From Cristatella mucedo (Eukaryota; Bryozoa; Phylactolaemata; Cristatellidae): a stretch of DNA of 64,000 nucleotides. The position numbers were made by a program, and so were the translations under genes. Every line of letters starts with the position of its first letter. Positions within the stretch are counted from its first letter, which is position 1. The DNA lies in NCBI GenBank assembly GCA_009760855.2, contig WPIO01000010.1, positions 6,155,001 through 6,219,000 of the forward strand. The letters are read 5' to 3'. Shown piece after piece: positions 12,807 to 25,530 of the stretch. The notes under the pieces are model-generated. The model was not told where the DNA came from. It worked only from the letters and a program-made list of their open reading frames with translations, and ran no database searches.

Positions 12807-15277
12807 TTTTTCGGCAAGCCGCAACGATCTGGTCTGACAGATCGGTCTCAATTGCCGAAAACACAACAAACGAGCTAGCACTACCAGTGACACTGACTAG
12901 CACAGTAATCCAGCTACTCCTTACTATTGGCCGATAAGGCAGTGACAATCACAAGTCGCTTGACGTGGCCGAGGGTGGACCAGGCTTTACCGAAGCCGGC
13001 CAACCCAGCAGATAAGCCGTGCCCCAACTGCAGGGGGGGGGAGCCAGCCGAAGAAACCAATCATCGACCACTGGCTCTCAAAAAGCTCTCTTTGATCTCT
13101 GCTAGGAATAGACCCGGGTATACAGTGGTGATGACATGGAGTAGTTAATTGCTAACACGAATCGGTCAGGCAGCCTTCAGTGATGACTCAATTCTTTGAC
13201 CCTATGTGGGGTGCAAGCAAAAATGGACAGATCGGCTGTCCCTGTAATCGAAAGTGCATGCGGCTTAGTTTCCAATCACCAAGACTGCCAATGCTAACCG
13301 TCAATCTGTAGCTAGCTCCAAGGTCTGGTGCAAGACTTAACCAACAACCGGTTGCCAGTTTTGTTATACTACTGTAACCAAGTCTTTAGTCGTGTTTTTT
13401 ACATGGTTCGTATTGCTTCGATCCTGCTCATGTCCTCCTTCGGTCTTCCTTCTTATCAGAAGTTTACATGGTCGGTTGGCCTTATTCCTTCTAGCCACCT
13501 ACTTGCTCCTCCACCAGTGGGAAAATTGCTTCGTTGGGATGGTAGGCACTAGCAGTGTAAGCAATGGCCCTCCACGATTCACCTCCCGGAGACTATACCC
13601 TTCACGATATCTTTTTCACCTGCCGTATCTTACTCTGGAGAGCTCTTGGTGTCCCATAAACAGGGATTCTCGTAGGACACTGAACCGGGTTATGGTTGAT
13701 GATCATTATTTGTGACAATCTTTGGCCGATGCCATATAAAAAGCTGGCACGGTGAGATATGCTGGCAGCTGTGATTCGATACTCGGCATTGGAGCTGATT
13801 TGAGCCACAGAGCCGTTGGTGTACGTCCTAGCAGCTGTTGAACGCCTGTAACCGCAGCTGCTGGCAAATAGACTTGTCTGCATTATGGATACAGACTTGA
13901 TATGTCAGGGTGTGAGCTCTCTTTGTCGCTGCCATGTTCCTGCTACTGCCGACATACCTGCATGCAGTGTTGCAGCACCTACATGTAACTAGCCGTGCTA
14001 AAAGTTACACGTTACGAGCACTGTGTGTTCGGCCTAATTCTGACCGGACGTGGAAGCCGCACACCACGTTTGTAACACATAAGGTTGACGAAAAAGTTCG
14101 TGCATCGTGTTTTTCCTTAAAACATTATCAAACTCATTAAATTATTATTTCATTGAAATACTATCCTCAACCCTATAGATACTTTTGCCGGATGTGTCAT
14201 CCACCATGTCTTTCAAAGCAATGAAGAAGGCGTAGCCTTGAAGGTGCCTACGACCGGTTGTTTGCTGGGTCTTGCCTCAGTCTTGGCCAAAAAGTAGAAA
14301 AATGCTCAGCTTCTAAGTCTTCGTTTGGTCTTCCATCGGTCTTGGACCGCCATCACCACAGTCTTGGTGACTAAAGATTAAAGCAAGACCAAAGGAGGAC
14401 CACCGCCTGGTGGCCCTGTAAATGGAGCTTTACGGTGACTTACCACAATTACCGTTTGACCTCGACCCTTAGTTTTGATATGACCACGAGACTTCTCAAA
14501 AACAAGACATTTCGCCTTGTATCCCCCACTAATGACAGGCTGAAACTGCTTTCAGCAGGGCAGTGGGTTCAAAAGTGCAGTGAGTTCAAAAGTGCAGTGG
14601 ATTCGAACACAAACTGTCAACTTTACCTGCCGGGCACTATCACCACCACTGCTTCACTAACCAGTACATCAAGCACTAGCTGAGCTGCTGCTGATATATT
14701 CTAGTAGCCCCATTGTTCTCCAGGGACAATTTTCCTGTCATTCGAAGACCATAGGTGGGCAAGAGCTTTTGCTCTGAAAGACCAAGCCTGCTTCTACTGC
14801 TACCTACTACTTCCTTTCAATGTTGGCTACAACGATGCAGACTTAGCGGCAAGTTCTGACACATCGGACCAAAATAATTGTTCTTCTTTCTCGTGACTGC
14901 TTCCTCGTGTGCTCTTTAAGACAGCTACACTTTTCGGTTGGCTTAATTGCACCGGATGAATTTTAAGGACATAAATGTAATGGACAAAATAGCACAATGG
15001 AATAGAAAATAGAGCAGCAACTGCCAACTCCTTAGACAGTGGGAATATGTGCTCGTGATGTCAATGCTCACTAAGGTCAAGGTTTGCTTTTGCCAGCCAG
15101 CAGACAAAGTGGGTGAAGGGGTATGCTGTAATGAAGATGACAGTGACAGACGCATGAGCTCAATCAAACAGATGTGAAACAAACTGGAGCCATTCAGACT
15201 TCATAAGGATGCTGAAACTAGGTGGAAGCATTCATTGGTTGTGTAATATAGGATATCCAGCAGCAGCAGCAGCTTAC

Positions 15278-15579
15278 TTGATGAGTTCATTCGTTTCAGG
15301 AGCTCGATGAAGAAATCTCGGATCCCTCTGCCCTTGCCAAAAACCAATCGGTAGGGCATGACATCTGATGAGCCCGGTCAGCAAGCAGGCAACACCGCTG
15401 CTTAGATGCAACCGAGGCAGCAGTTCGCGCAGTTTTGCCCTGGGCCCAGCCCCCACGCTGAGCTTTAGTAGATCTAAGGCTAAGGCTACATGACTGCCGC
15501 CTTCGGAAATACCCAGGTTCGGCCACTCGCAGAGAAGCATACCGGGCAGAGGGCAAGCATGGCATTCAAAAGCATTTTG
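15278..15579 (-). CDS. Candidate internal exon of an unidentified gene
   Basis: An open segment of 100 codons plus two bases lies between a fair acceptor (GGTTTGCAG|CA) and a strong donor (CAA|GTAAGC). The sequence includes CHACPLPGMLLCEWPNLGIS, HVALALDLLKLSVGAG and KLRELLPRLHLSSGVACLLT, which looks like a folded helical protein. I could not assign a family. A CAG repeat follows the donor. It may belong to the same minus-strand gene as 17878-17977, with an unseen exon between. Confidence 0.35.
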
Positions 15580-16039
15580 CTGCAAACCATTTATGTTCGC
15601 GAAATCTCTAGCAGAGAGAAATGCTGTCGAATGCTGTCGTGACAAATGGGTCGAGCACCCTTTGACAACGGTGGTTCGAAATGTCCAGAATGGAGGCATC
15701 TGCTCTAGCTGGGTGTGAACCCCCTCACCCACCCACCTTGTCTCAAAGAATAACCGAACCAGGCTACTGTGCAGATCGGCAGCATTCAGAAAAGTGGTTC
15801 AACCCTAGTAGAAGACAAAGACCTGTTAGGTGCCTCACACGCTTGTGTGCTGAACGTACACTTACAGGAACACAAGAATTGTGCATATGGCACGTTCATG
15901 CATGCATACAAGCATACGCACGTGCGTGCATGCACGTATGCACGTGCACATGCACATAAACACACATAACACTTATATGCACAGGCACGGACCACATGGT
16001 CACCGGTGGGAACCAAACCAATACCACGCGTTTCCCGTT

Positions 16040-16127
16040 GCAGCAAATGTAAAACGCCTAGAAAGTGATTTGAGTTCTCTGAGGCCGCTTTATCAAGTGC
16101 ATTATTATTATTATTATTATTATTAGT
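16040..16127 (+). repeat. LINE 3' tail with (ATT)n
   Basis: TGCAGCAAATGTAAAACGCC, AGTGATTTGAGTTCTCTGAG and CGCTTTATCAAGTGCATTAT, then an ATT run. It is the (TTA)n LINE family tail. Confidence 0.75.
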
Positions 16128-16429
16128 CTGCTTAATAAGGTAAGCCTGTCTCCACCACCTGCAGCCACGACTTACAATGCCTAAATGACGGATGGGATGT
16201 GGTTCGGTGTAGCCTGCTGTTCGGTAAGCTAGCCCCAAAGCATCCACCAAACACGATTTGCCCCTGACACCCGGCTTGACCGCTGCTGTCAGCCAAGGCA
16301 GCAAGTAGCACAGGGGTCGTAGGAATCTGCCCTTAGTCGCTGAGTCCTCGGCAGGCAAGCGGCCGCAACCTTTGCTGACCCGATCCAGCCCAAAAAGCAC
16401 TAAAAAAGCACTGAGGCTGGGCATGCCCT

Positions 16430-16632
<203 letters not shown>

Positions 16633-17399
16633 ACACACCATGCAAACATGATCTGTGGGTGCCATATGGTGTGCAGGAATAATAGCAGACTGCAGAAGCA
16701 GCCGCAAGCCACAGGAAATGCTCCGGGCTGCCGGCTGGCAGTGAGTCAGCACGGCAGCGGGTGCTTTTAATTATCCCACAAATGACCCCCAACCGGCAGC
16801 CAGCCGGGTGCCTGCATAGACAGCAGCAGCACTCAACTGGATGGGAGGAGGGCCGCTGTTCGGTTCCTCAGGAAAAGCAGCTGCTGCCTGCTAATCGCCC
16901 ACCCATAATCTCGGAGGATACTACCGCCCAACCCTCCTCTCCGTGTGAAAACTTCTTAGCACACTATCCAGTATCGATAGGGGCTAGCAGTAGCAGCAGT
17001 ACGGGTGGCTGCAGCAGTGGGCAATTAGCAGGCAGTGTGGCCAACAGTGGCTAGAGGGTGCCAGGCTGCTGCTGCTGCCTATGAGCCAAGCACCACAGCA
17101 GCCAGTGGTGACGTCAATGGTCACAGCATCTCTCTATGACCGCTCAAAGCCGGTGAGACACCACCACTCACGATAGGTCTGTACAGCACGGTCACCACTT
17201 CTTCCCACCCACCCACCCAGGCCGCCCTCCTCTGGTGATTCCCCCTCTAACAATGAATAACTCATTTCGGCAGCCAACTCTTGGTCGGTCAAACACGGCA
17301 GCGAAGACGGTCAAGCACGCAGACTTGTCTCCCCCTCTCCCAACCTCACAAGCTACCCGTGCAGGTCATAGCACCACTAGTAGACAATGACCGATGCCT

Positions 17400-18720
17400 C
17401 CTTAATTCGTGCGCGACCCAGAACTGGCGTTGTTTGGCCGAAGCTTCGGCCGGCGTGTAACGCTGACCGCTGAGACGAAGGCAAGTAGCAACAACTTTCG
17501 GTGTGCCGACCGTCCCGGACCTCGCGAACCTCGGCTAACGCCCAGGCGCGAAACAGTTCGGAAGGGGCCGCGGCGTTTCGCGTACGCGAAGCCGGGAAGA
17601 GCAGGGTGTAGAGCCGCACGGATTTGCGCCGGTAGTCATAAAACTGTGCAATGCGACGCGGTCGAACGATCCGCGGCAGGCGGCCGAGCGCCGGGAGGCT
17701 GGAACGAGGGCGCGACCGAGCCGACCGAGCTCTCACCGCGGCGGCGGCGGCGAGCGAGAGACCGCCTCGAGACGAGGGCGGCCGGCGCAGCGCCGTAGTC
17801 CGCGGCGATGGTGCCAATGCCGACGGCATCCCTAAGAGGCGCAAAAGAGGTGGCGACGGAAGCGTCGATGAGCTTACCCCCGCCGCTGGCCGATACCGTC
17901 CGAAGTGAGTCCGCGAAAAGGCTGCTTCCCAGCAGCAGCAGCACGGCGACACGGGCGGACCAAGCGCCGGCCATCATGTGCAGCTCATTTTGTTGACAGT
18001 GCTCTAGGTGGCGCTCCATGCGTCCCCTGGCGGCGGTGGCGGCAACCGCTTGCTAACGTCCGAAGTGCGAGCGCCCGAGAGGCTACGCCGCCGCACCCTT
18101 TCTGCCATCGGGCGCCGGTAGGGGGCGGCGGTGGCGCTGCATGTAGTCGTCAAGCGGAGGCGGGCGGCCGGGCGACGCTTCTGCCCGGTCTGCAGCCTGG
18201 CGAAACCCGCGGCGATTACTCACAGGGCTTCGCTCCTGGAGCCAGATCGGCAGCACGTGCTGCCCTCGCGAAGTCGCGCGCCCTACCGCGAATTGGCCGC
18301 CTCGCCGCCCGCCAAAATTTTCCACGGCGAGTTCCTTCCGTTGACTCGCAAGGGCGCCGCGAGCCTGCGGCCGCTGACCGCTCGCAGGTCGTCCGCCGAC
18401 GCCACTCGGTTAGCGTGAGCGTCGATAGTGTAACAACGAGTCGCAGCGGCTTCTGCACAGTAGCGCCCTTGGGTCCTAAGCATAGCAAAAAACCTCGATA
18501 CGCGGAGGCATGCTGACAGTAGTCGAGCGCGGCAGCGACGACGAGCTCCTCCCCTCCCCCCCAAGAACACGAGTCCATAGTAGCGTAGAATAGCGTAGAA
18601 CAGTCTATTCGACAGCCGCAGAAGTGTACAGCGTTCAGCACCAGCCATGTCGTAGCGTAAAACAACTCGCGTAAGAAGCCGAAACGACCAAAAAACATCC
18701 GGTTACCTGGCTCAAAGCCC
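17400..18720. promoter_or_regulatory. CpG-rich island, candidate promoter/first-exon region
   Basis: A sharply GC- and CpG-rich block of about 1.3 kb within much poorer sequence, with no recognisable transposon. Open frames run on both strands because of composition, so none is trusted as such. A signal-peptide-like minus-strand segment with a splice donor lies inside (17878-17977). The block may hold the promoter of an unidentified minus-strand gene. Confidence 0.5.
17878..17977 (-). CDS. Candidate first coding exon with signal peptide
   Basis: I do not recognise the protein. Starting at paired ATGs (17977/17974), the frame reads MMAGAWSARVAVLLLLGSSL, then FADSLRTVSASGG. It has a short n-region with one Arg, a hydrophobic core and a small-residue end, as in a cleaved signal peptide. 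It ends at a GGGG|GTAAGC donor in phase 1. It sits in the CpG-rich block. Later exons were not identified; 15278-15579 is the nearest candidate but its start phase does not fit directly. A chance open frame in GC-rich DNA is the alternative. Confidence 0.35.
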
Positions 18721-19845
18721 AACGGCTTGACTATGATACAGCTTTGGGCTTTTTATGCCACACGAATGCATAAATTGTGACACAACCGGTTAGTAATTAG
18801 TATTATTCACGAATAGCTATTAATATCGCGCAGTCGTAATCTGGCCGGTATAGCGCCTCAACGTTTCAAGAGCCAGCCCTTGATTTCACCGCTGGCGCGT
18901 AGACGGTCAAATGGTATCAATGGCAAGAAATCGAGCGACTGCAGAGCACACCCTCTCGACCGTCTGGTGCCTCCTGCAAGCTAAGCACTCGCGCAGCAGG
19001 CCAACTTGGGACCGTGAAAGAGAGGCAAGTGATGCAATGCTACAGTCATGGCTGCTGCCACAGTCACGACGACTCCGCTGGACCGATAATAGCACCTCCA
19101 TTAGGGCCAGTCTAACTTTCGGGCCTTTATCTTCAAGAGCTAGGCTGGGCTGTCGGTACGATCATTTGGGAAAAGCCGAAATCAACTTGGAATCGCAACC
19201 ACATCTACGAATCTACTTAACAATTACAAGAAAGCAACGGGTCTACTTCTGCGAATCAGTTCTGCTTGAGGAACGCTAGTTATTTCTGAAACACTTTATT
19301 TCGGAAAGAAATCGGCGACCGTATGAGCGTGCCGATCTACTTTATACTAGGACGCCTCGTTATTCAGGGAAGTTGCTGCTTGACAATGGAAGAGCTGAGC
19401 ATACCTAAACCTTGGAGTGCTGGATTTTTCGCCCTTCACTTCACTTTCACTTTCACTTGGAAACAGCGTTCCTGGCTCCAGGTCAAGCCTCGATCGCCGG
19501 ATAACTTGGTATCTTGCAGCTCATTCCAACAGTGCTTCTACTGTGACCTCTAGGTTGAGCAGTCAAGGTCGTCAGCAGACGACCTAAACTTACAAGCCCT
19601 TAGACCCTGAATGCACTCATGCGTTTCAGCTATGTGTCATAGCTCCAGCTCAGGTTTGCTGTAAGTTGTGGGGCGCATTCACTCAGTTCTCATAGTCAGT
19701 CACCCCATTCGTTTGCACAGCACCTTCGAAATAGATAGATAACCTTTCCAGCAAGCTAACGTCTTACAGCTTTTTCGCTAAAGGTAAATAGACCTGTTTA
19801 CTTGCAGTTGCTGCAATTTTAGGCAAGCTGTGAGTACCTGTATTG

Positions 19846-20000
19846 AGTGATAGGATTATAATAATACATTTGTATAGCATCCTCACAGAACTGAATCTCT
19901 TTCTAGGCACCTTACAGATGCTGTATAGAAAGCATTACCAAATGATTGGTGATAACATCCGAAAGCAGCCGGCACAGTGTAAGCAGGTACATGCACGAGG
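19846..20000 (-). mobile_element. LINE 3' end, reversed
   Basis: On the minus strand the piece runs through CAGCATCTGTAAGGTGCC, AGAAAGAGATTCAGTTCTG and GATGCTATACAAATGT to ATTAT. It matches the common tail. Upstream sequence resembles the LINE 3' UTR. Confidence 0.65.
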
Positions 20001-20407
20001 ACCAATCACAAAGACCCACCAAATGCTGTAATAAACAGGTACTTATCATACATCTTGATGCATATATTTGAGCAAGTATCTAAGAAGAACATCTTTAGAA
20101 CATACAAACTCCCCACGGAACGTAGGCTATGGATGCAAATGCAGTGGAAATCCCACGTGAATTTAACAAGTCAGCTAGTGTGGGCGTTGACTTGAAGCTA
20201 TCGAATTCATAACCGGTAGAGAAATTGTGTTCTAACTTTTTCCATAATCAGCCTTGAAAATGGTGATAAGTGAGATAATTGAAAGTGTAATGCTTGTCTA
20301 CCGATGCATACAGGACAAGCAAAATACCAGTTGACTCGAACTGCAGTATGCATTCGCCCAATCAAACCCAGGTGCAAGTGGGAGTCTATAGATTAGTCTG
20401 GTTGACA

Positions 20408-20465
20408 CCTCCTCCCCCTACCCTCCTCTCTCTCTCTCTCTCTCTCCTCGTCTCCTCCGCCTCCT
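20408..20465. repeat. Pyrimidine-rich tract with (CT)n
   Basis: CT run of about 22 bp within a longer CTCC-rich stretch. Confidence 0.9.
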
Positions 20466-22976
20466 TACTGCTCCTGATCCTCCTGTTCATGGTAGGGATA
20501 AAGCTGAAGCAGATAGTGAGAATTTTGGGCAATAGGGAACGTATTGTACCTCAAGATCATATAATACGAGTTGTTAAAGAAGCAGCCGAAGCATGCTCAA
20601 GCTCAAGATGTAGCCACCTAAAATAGATGAGTACAGGTATTCTGTTCCAACCTGCGACCATGTTTACCCTTGCAAATATTTGATTGCCGATCAGAGATGC
20701 CGTTCTGTTGCTATAGGAATCAAAGATAACAATTTGTAAAGCTTAAAGGGAACCAGTCCATCAAACTGATGTCTCCTAGAGCTAGTCGTACAGGAGCAAA
20801 CAGGCCAAAGGTCGGAAGAGAGTCGGGGGGGGGGGATATTTTAAACCACCCACATCTAGAAGCGATGTGAGAGAAAACCTCTTCACAATGCGTGGGGACA
20901 TCTTCTGAGAGGGAAGACCTGCCACGAAGCTTTGGGGTGCCTTTTCTTGGAGATGATGACTAGCCAAGTTGCCATGGATTGGTACTCCTCCCACGAAGCC
21001 GTAATGTGCAGCACGAATGGCTGGTAGGCCGTTTCTGGTCAGCTGGTGACAGACTGAGGGTGAGACCAGCTCCAACCAGTATATTGCAGTCATGACCATT
21101 AGTCATTGTCTGTTAAGCGCAAAATAAAGTTACGAACATAAAGAAAATAAAGAACTGTCAGCGACCGATTCGTCGCACGCAAATAACGACCAGGTGCTGT
21201 GGATTGCATGTGTATGCTACGCTTGCTGCTGGTATCATCGCTGGACAATTTGTTGTCTCTTGCCACTATGCAGCACACTAGTTCCTTCCACCGTGCTTAT
21301 CACATCATAGTGGCTACAATTTCTATGCCTGTGAGCTAGTAACACAAGTTTCTCTGGCTGAGGACTGTTTTAACGGCCCTCGAAAGAGGTAGGAGATGCT
21401 TGTTGTTATGCCTTGCAGGAGGTGGTATGACAGCTTCTGCATTTGCATTGGTGCATTCTACAAAGGCCGTGCCTTCAGAGCCTTAATCGAGAAATTTATA
21501 CTGGACTCCCATATACAGGTGCTTCCCTCGGTCGTAGCGTCTGAGTCTCCTGCAAAGTAGCGCTAGAGAATCGTCGTGGCCGTGGTGGCCATGCAAGTCT
21601 CTCCTGCCGAACTGCCTGCAGAATGTTCACGTGTATCTGGCTAGCGTGTACAACCACCCATGGCAACACCACTGCATACGCCTACCTGCATCACGGCCTC
21701 AGCTCTCGAGGCTGTGCATTTGTAATCCTTTTCTCCCTATGTGCACTGTACCTCCGGCATTTGAAGGCCAAACAAATGCATCACCGGCCTACCGAAGTAT
21801 AGCAACAGCGTCATGCATGACATGGGCCGAGACAAGGGGGATCAACGGTACTGGGAACTGTACCCGAACTGGCACCGTCTGAGGTGTGGACACAGGCGAG
21901 AATACCTGTTAAAAACCAACTAGCTGCTAGATTGCAAGATCTCTTCTGCCGCACAGCTGACTCAGCTGCAGACATCAGCTCGCCGACCGACAGAAGGACA
22001 GCAACTCATTCACTCACCCTTTTTAATGTGCTGCTCGTGATTGTGAATTTTTTTTGCAGTCGTTAGGAAGCCAGGGAACCGAGGCCCTCAAACACCAGCA
22101 GCAGCAAGCAGCAGTAGCATGCAGCAGCAGCAGCAGCACGGCACCTCGTGCTCCTTGCGGGGGCAGCCGAATCGACAGCTCGACCAGAGCTAATGCTGCT
22201 GCTCTGCCGCAGGAGTCGAATAGAAGCGATTGCTGTACTGCTGACGTGGCCTGTGCACTCTAAATTGGCGTTCGACTACTTAGTGACCGGTTGTGCGGAA
22301 ATCCGGGGTGAACCTGCTGGCGTTCTCCAATCGTTTCAGGAAAGAAAGCTGCCTCGTGGAATGTACAGCACCCAAGCATCGACACCGAGGCTGCTGCTCT
22401 TTGCTCGACTACTGCTTTGCCACATGCGGCTCAGTTGTGCTCAGCCATGCGTTTCGGAGAACAAGGGAGCAGAGCAGCATTAGGCAGCCAACCCGAGGAG
22501 GCTTGCATTGTGGAGGCTTGCAGGATGGACGTGCAGTCGCTAGTAGCATTACTTCCTTGTGGACGTAACCCAATTGCTCAGAATCCGTTTTTCTTTAGGA
22601 AAGGGGGTTTTCATGTGTGTACTCCATTTATGTTTGGTTATCATTCGTCAATTGTTTGTGCCTGGACATTATGAAGTACACTAGTTATTCTGTTGTGCAA
22701 ATCTTGCTAGCTACAATTCCTCCTACGCAGGAAGGCAAGTAATGCAGACGAGTCTTGTTGGCAGTCTACTGTTTCTGCTTGGATGGCTCGAGGCATTTAA
22801 TGCTTGCTCCCTCTGATAGACAAACGTGACAGTGATAGACAGACTAATTCCACTTGTTGTGGGCAAAACCTATTATTTAGACCGTCATCATAAAAGCTGC
22901 TCTCGAGCGACTGCTCACAGCTGGTAGTAATATGGTGGCAGCTGGTGGCAACTGGTAGTAGGCACCGATTACGGAC

Positions 22977-23081
22977 CTGCACTGATCTCGTGCAAGCACT
23001 TGAGTTTTCCTTGCGCCTCCAAAAGGCGCCGTGCACTACGAGACATGTGCAGACGTGACGCCCGAACATAACTGCCAGTGT
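22977..23081 (-). CDS. Candidate 105-bp internal exon
   Basis: Between acceptor TTTTGGATGCAG|AC and donor CAG|GTCCGT the minus strand reads TGSYVRASRLHMSRSARRLL, then EAQGKLKCLHEISA, a basic amphipathic-looking stretch of 35 codons. A second frame is also open. The donor is weak. No family was recognised. Confidence 0.25.
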
Positions 23082-24406
23082 CTGCATCCAAAATAAAATG
23101 GCCGAGCCAGCTTGCGCGACAGGACTGGCGTGAAGAGCACATCGGCGAAGAAACCAGGCATACAGGTAGCATACTATCAGTGGCATTCGTCGTGATGGAG
23201 AAACATGGATACGTGCAACGATTACATGCAAAACCGACTGTCATCATCGGCGACTACTTTCGCTGCTACATTCCTTCGTTTTCGAGAATATGGAATGCAC
23301 AGAATCATAGAAGAAGTACGGGAAGTGTACCTACGAATTAGACAGGTAGGTGGGTGTGACCTGCAAATGGACAAATAATACTGGTGATTTTGACAATGGA
23401 AGGGAACGGCAATATCTTCATGCGGTGACAGTCGATCGTTGAAAGCGTAGAAATTCAGTCTGCATGACATTCGTCATCGGCTGTATATAACTAACCTTGC
23501 CTAGCCATCTAAGCTCCTGATGCTTTTTGTCGAGGCCGCATGTCTATGCGACCCTGGTGCAAGGAGAAAATGCCGTCTCAAAAGATTCTGGGCAATATCG
23601 ATCTGCTGCAACAAATATAGCCATGTCCAATGACAAGACTCGCTGTCCGATAATTATGCAACCCGTGTCAGCAGCAGAGAAGCCCATAGGGCTAGATAGC
23701 ATGATGACTCCTCGGGCAGCGAGATGCAGCACAGCCTATACACAAGCTACAAGAACTTGGGTGACTTCCTACTAGTCTCCACAGTGCCTTTCCTTTAAAA
23801 AGATACTGGAACGAGTAGGGGCAGACCAGCTAAACTCCTCCATTAAAACTTCAAACCTGCTAAGTATCAGCCAGGTTTTAGAGCTAATAACTCTACTGAG
23901 CAAGCGTCGTTCCAAGTATATAGCAATCTTCATAGGAACGATGACTTAGGCAGAGTCTCTCTCTCTGCCAGTTCTGCTGGATCTCTCGGCAGCTCGTGAT
24001 CCCATTGATCACGAAGTGATCTTGAGCACCCCTATTTCGTGAGCATCACTGATAATGCAATATAATGAGTTCAGTCCTTATCGGCAGATTTCAGAGCATT
24101 GATGAGAACAGGTACAGGTCACCCGGAAGCATTTACGGGGGAATGTCAGGTAAGAACAAAATTTGTCCGACAAGCAAATTTGTGTTTAGGGTACCTTTTG
24201 AAAGACAAACATGATAGAACTGGGATCGGAAGTTCTGGCGACTTCCGCATGAAAGAAAAAATGGTTATGCAAACCACGTCTAACCCGGATGTAAACCGGA
24301 AGCAACAGATCTAAAAATAAAAATTTTACTGATCTCTGCATCATATGCAACTTGTGTCCCAACTTTTCGAACCTTGGTAGATCGCGATACATGCTTGAAG
24401 CATGGT

Positions 24407-24580
24407 GAGCCGTGATGGCACACTAGGTAAGGTGGTTGCTTTCACGACCTCGGTCCCGAGGTCGTGGGTTCGATTCCTGCAGTGGGCGATCCTTTATCGC
24501 CACTGCAAGCGGTGGTGATAGCCGTAAAGGCTCTTCTGTCGCTATACAAAAAGAGGCTGTTTAATCAGCTAGGATTTTTT
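24407..24580 (+). mobile_element. tRNA-derived SINE, copy 1 of a tandem pair
   Basis: The head GAGCCGTGATGGCACACTAG acts as an A-box region. The B box GTGGGTTCGATTCCTGC lies about 60 bp in. The body contains a hairpin around TCGCCACTGCAAGCGGTGGT and the 3' block AAGGCTCTTCTGTCGCTATA, ending AGCTAGGATTTTTT. At 174 bp it is a complete unit by comparison with the next copy. Confidence 0.85.
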
Positions 24581-24756
24581 GAGCCGTGATGGCACACTAG
24601 GTAAGGCGGTTGCTTTCACGACCTCGTTCCTGAGGTCGTGGGTTCAATTCCTGCTGTGGGTGATTCTTTATCGCCACTGCAAGCGGTGGTGATAGCCGTA
24701 AAGGCTCTTCTGTCGCTATATAAAAAGAGGCTGTTTAATCAGCTAGGATTTTTTTT
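24581..24756 (+). mobile_element. tRNA-derived SINE, copy 2 of a tandem pair
   Basis: Begins at the first base after copy 1 with no spacer and is nearly identical. Differences include GTTCC for GTCCC and GGTTCAATTCC for GGTTCGATTCC in the B box. Ends in a T run. Confidence 0.85.
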
Positions 24757-25129
24757 AAGTGTATTCTTGTGACTTTAATATAGCTTCATTTCCAGAGTCG
24801 GTTGGTGCCTTGTAAATTCCATAACTCGGCTAATACTTCTCTTATCGTGGTGAAATTTGAAATGTGAGTTCAGTTCTGCTTGTTTTAAACGAGGCAATAG
24901 AAATTATCTGATTTTGGCTGAATAAATTTTGTTCTATGCGTCCGCAATTACAGAAAATAAAGCTCCAGCACGTTTGATGACACAGGAAAATGTATTTCTT
25001 GCTGTGCACCATACCGAAGACTCCGGCCTGCTTAATTAAACGAGGATATCACAGTCAAGCGAGGTCATGCGTTTTTAAATCGTCTATATTCCTGCAACTC
25101 ATTTCCTGCTGGTCTTCTTGCCTGTGCTA

Positions 25130-25530
25130 AAAGACCCTTACAGTGGAAGCAAAACTTTTCGGCTACGCCTGTCTGTCAGGAATGCCTCAGCTGTCACATA
25201 TCGTTTCAAATTTGCCTAGTACAGGCTCCCATTAAGCATTGCATCGCCTCCAAGGTCCTGTCACTCCCTATTAAGTCTCGCCATTCACTTGCTCAGGCTC
25301 TCCGAAATATCTACTCCAGAGGCTTCCCGAAGGGTTCGTGCTTGTCTGACTCAAGTCGATTGGCTCTATCTCTAATCAACCTCAAATTCTTTAAGGACCA
25401 TGCCTTCACTTCTTTAGCACTTTAAGTCCGGAACTCGCTACAGACTGGCATCATGACATCCCCCTGTATTGATAAGGTTTCCCAAGAGGCAGAAAACCCT
25501 AACTGTTCCTTCAAGTACTTGTTTTGTCTC
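25130..25530 (+). mobile_element. LINE C-terminal remnant
   Basis: The plus frame, with stops, reads PIKHCIASKVLSLPIKSRHS, SLINLKFFKDHAFTSLAL and VRNSLQTGIM, then SFKYLF. This is the same end-of-ORF2 pattern as the other L2/CR1-like copies (LNLK-F-FSDRAFSS-APR-WNSLP). It is old and short. Confidence 0.6.

Larger units (their letters stand above)
9049..15277. other. No gene recognised
   Basis: Contains one SINE, one LINE tail and a 20-bp tandem repeat. A weak minus-strand stretch near 11334-11476 (VDVPVTPPGLGHTMPPSGAE, possible ATCT|GTAGGT donor) could be an exon but has no second line of support. Confidence 0.45.
18721..22976. other. No gene recognised
   Basis: Holds a reversed LINE 3' end and a CT tract. 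CAG-rich sequence at 22095-22140 creates Gln/Ser frames only. Confidence 0.5.

Noticed and set aside
24407..24660. tRNA genes suggested by GGTTCGATTCC-type B boxes
   Set aside because: The sequences do not fold into complete tRNAs, recur as dispersed copies with a conserved non-tRNA body, and are therefore SINEs.
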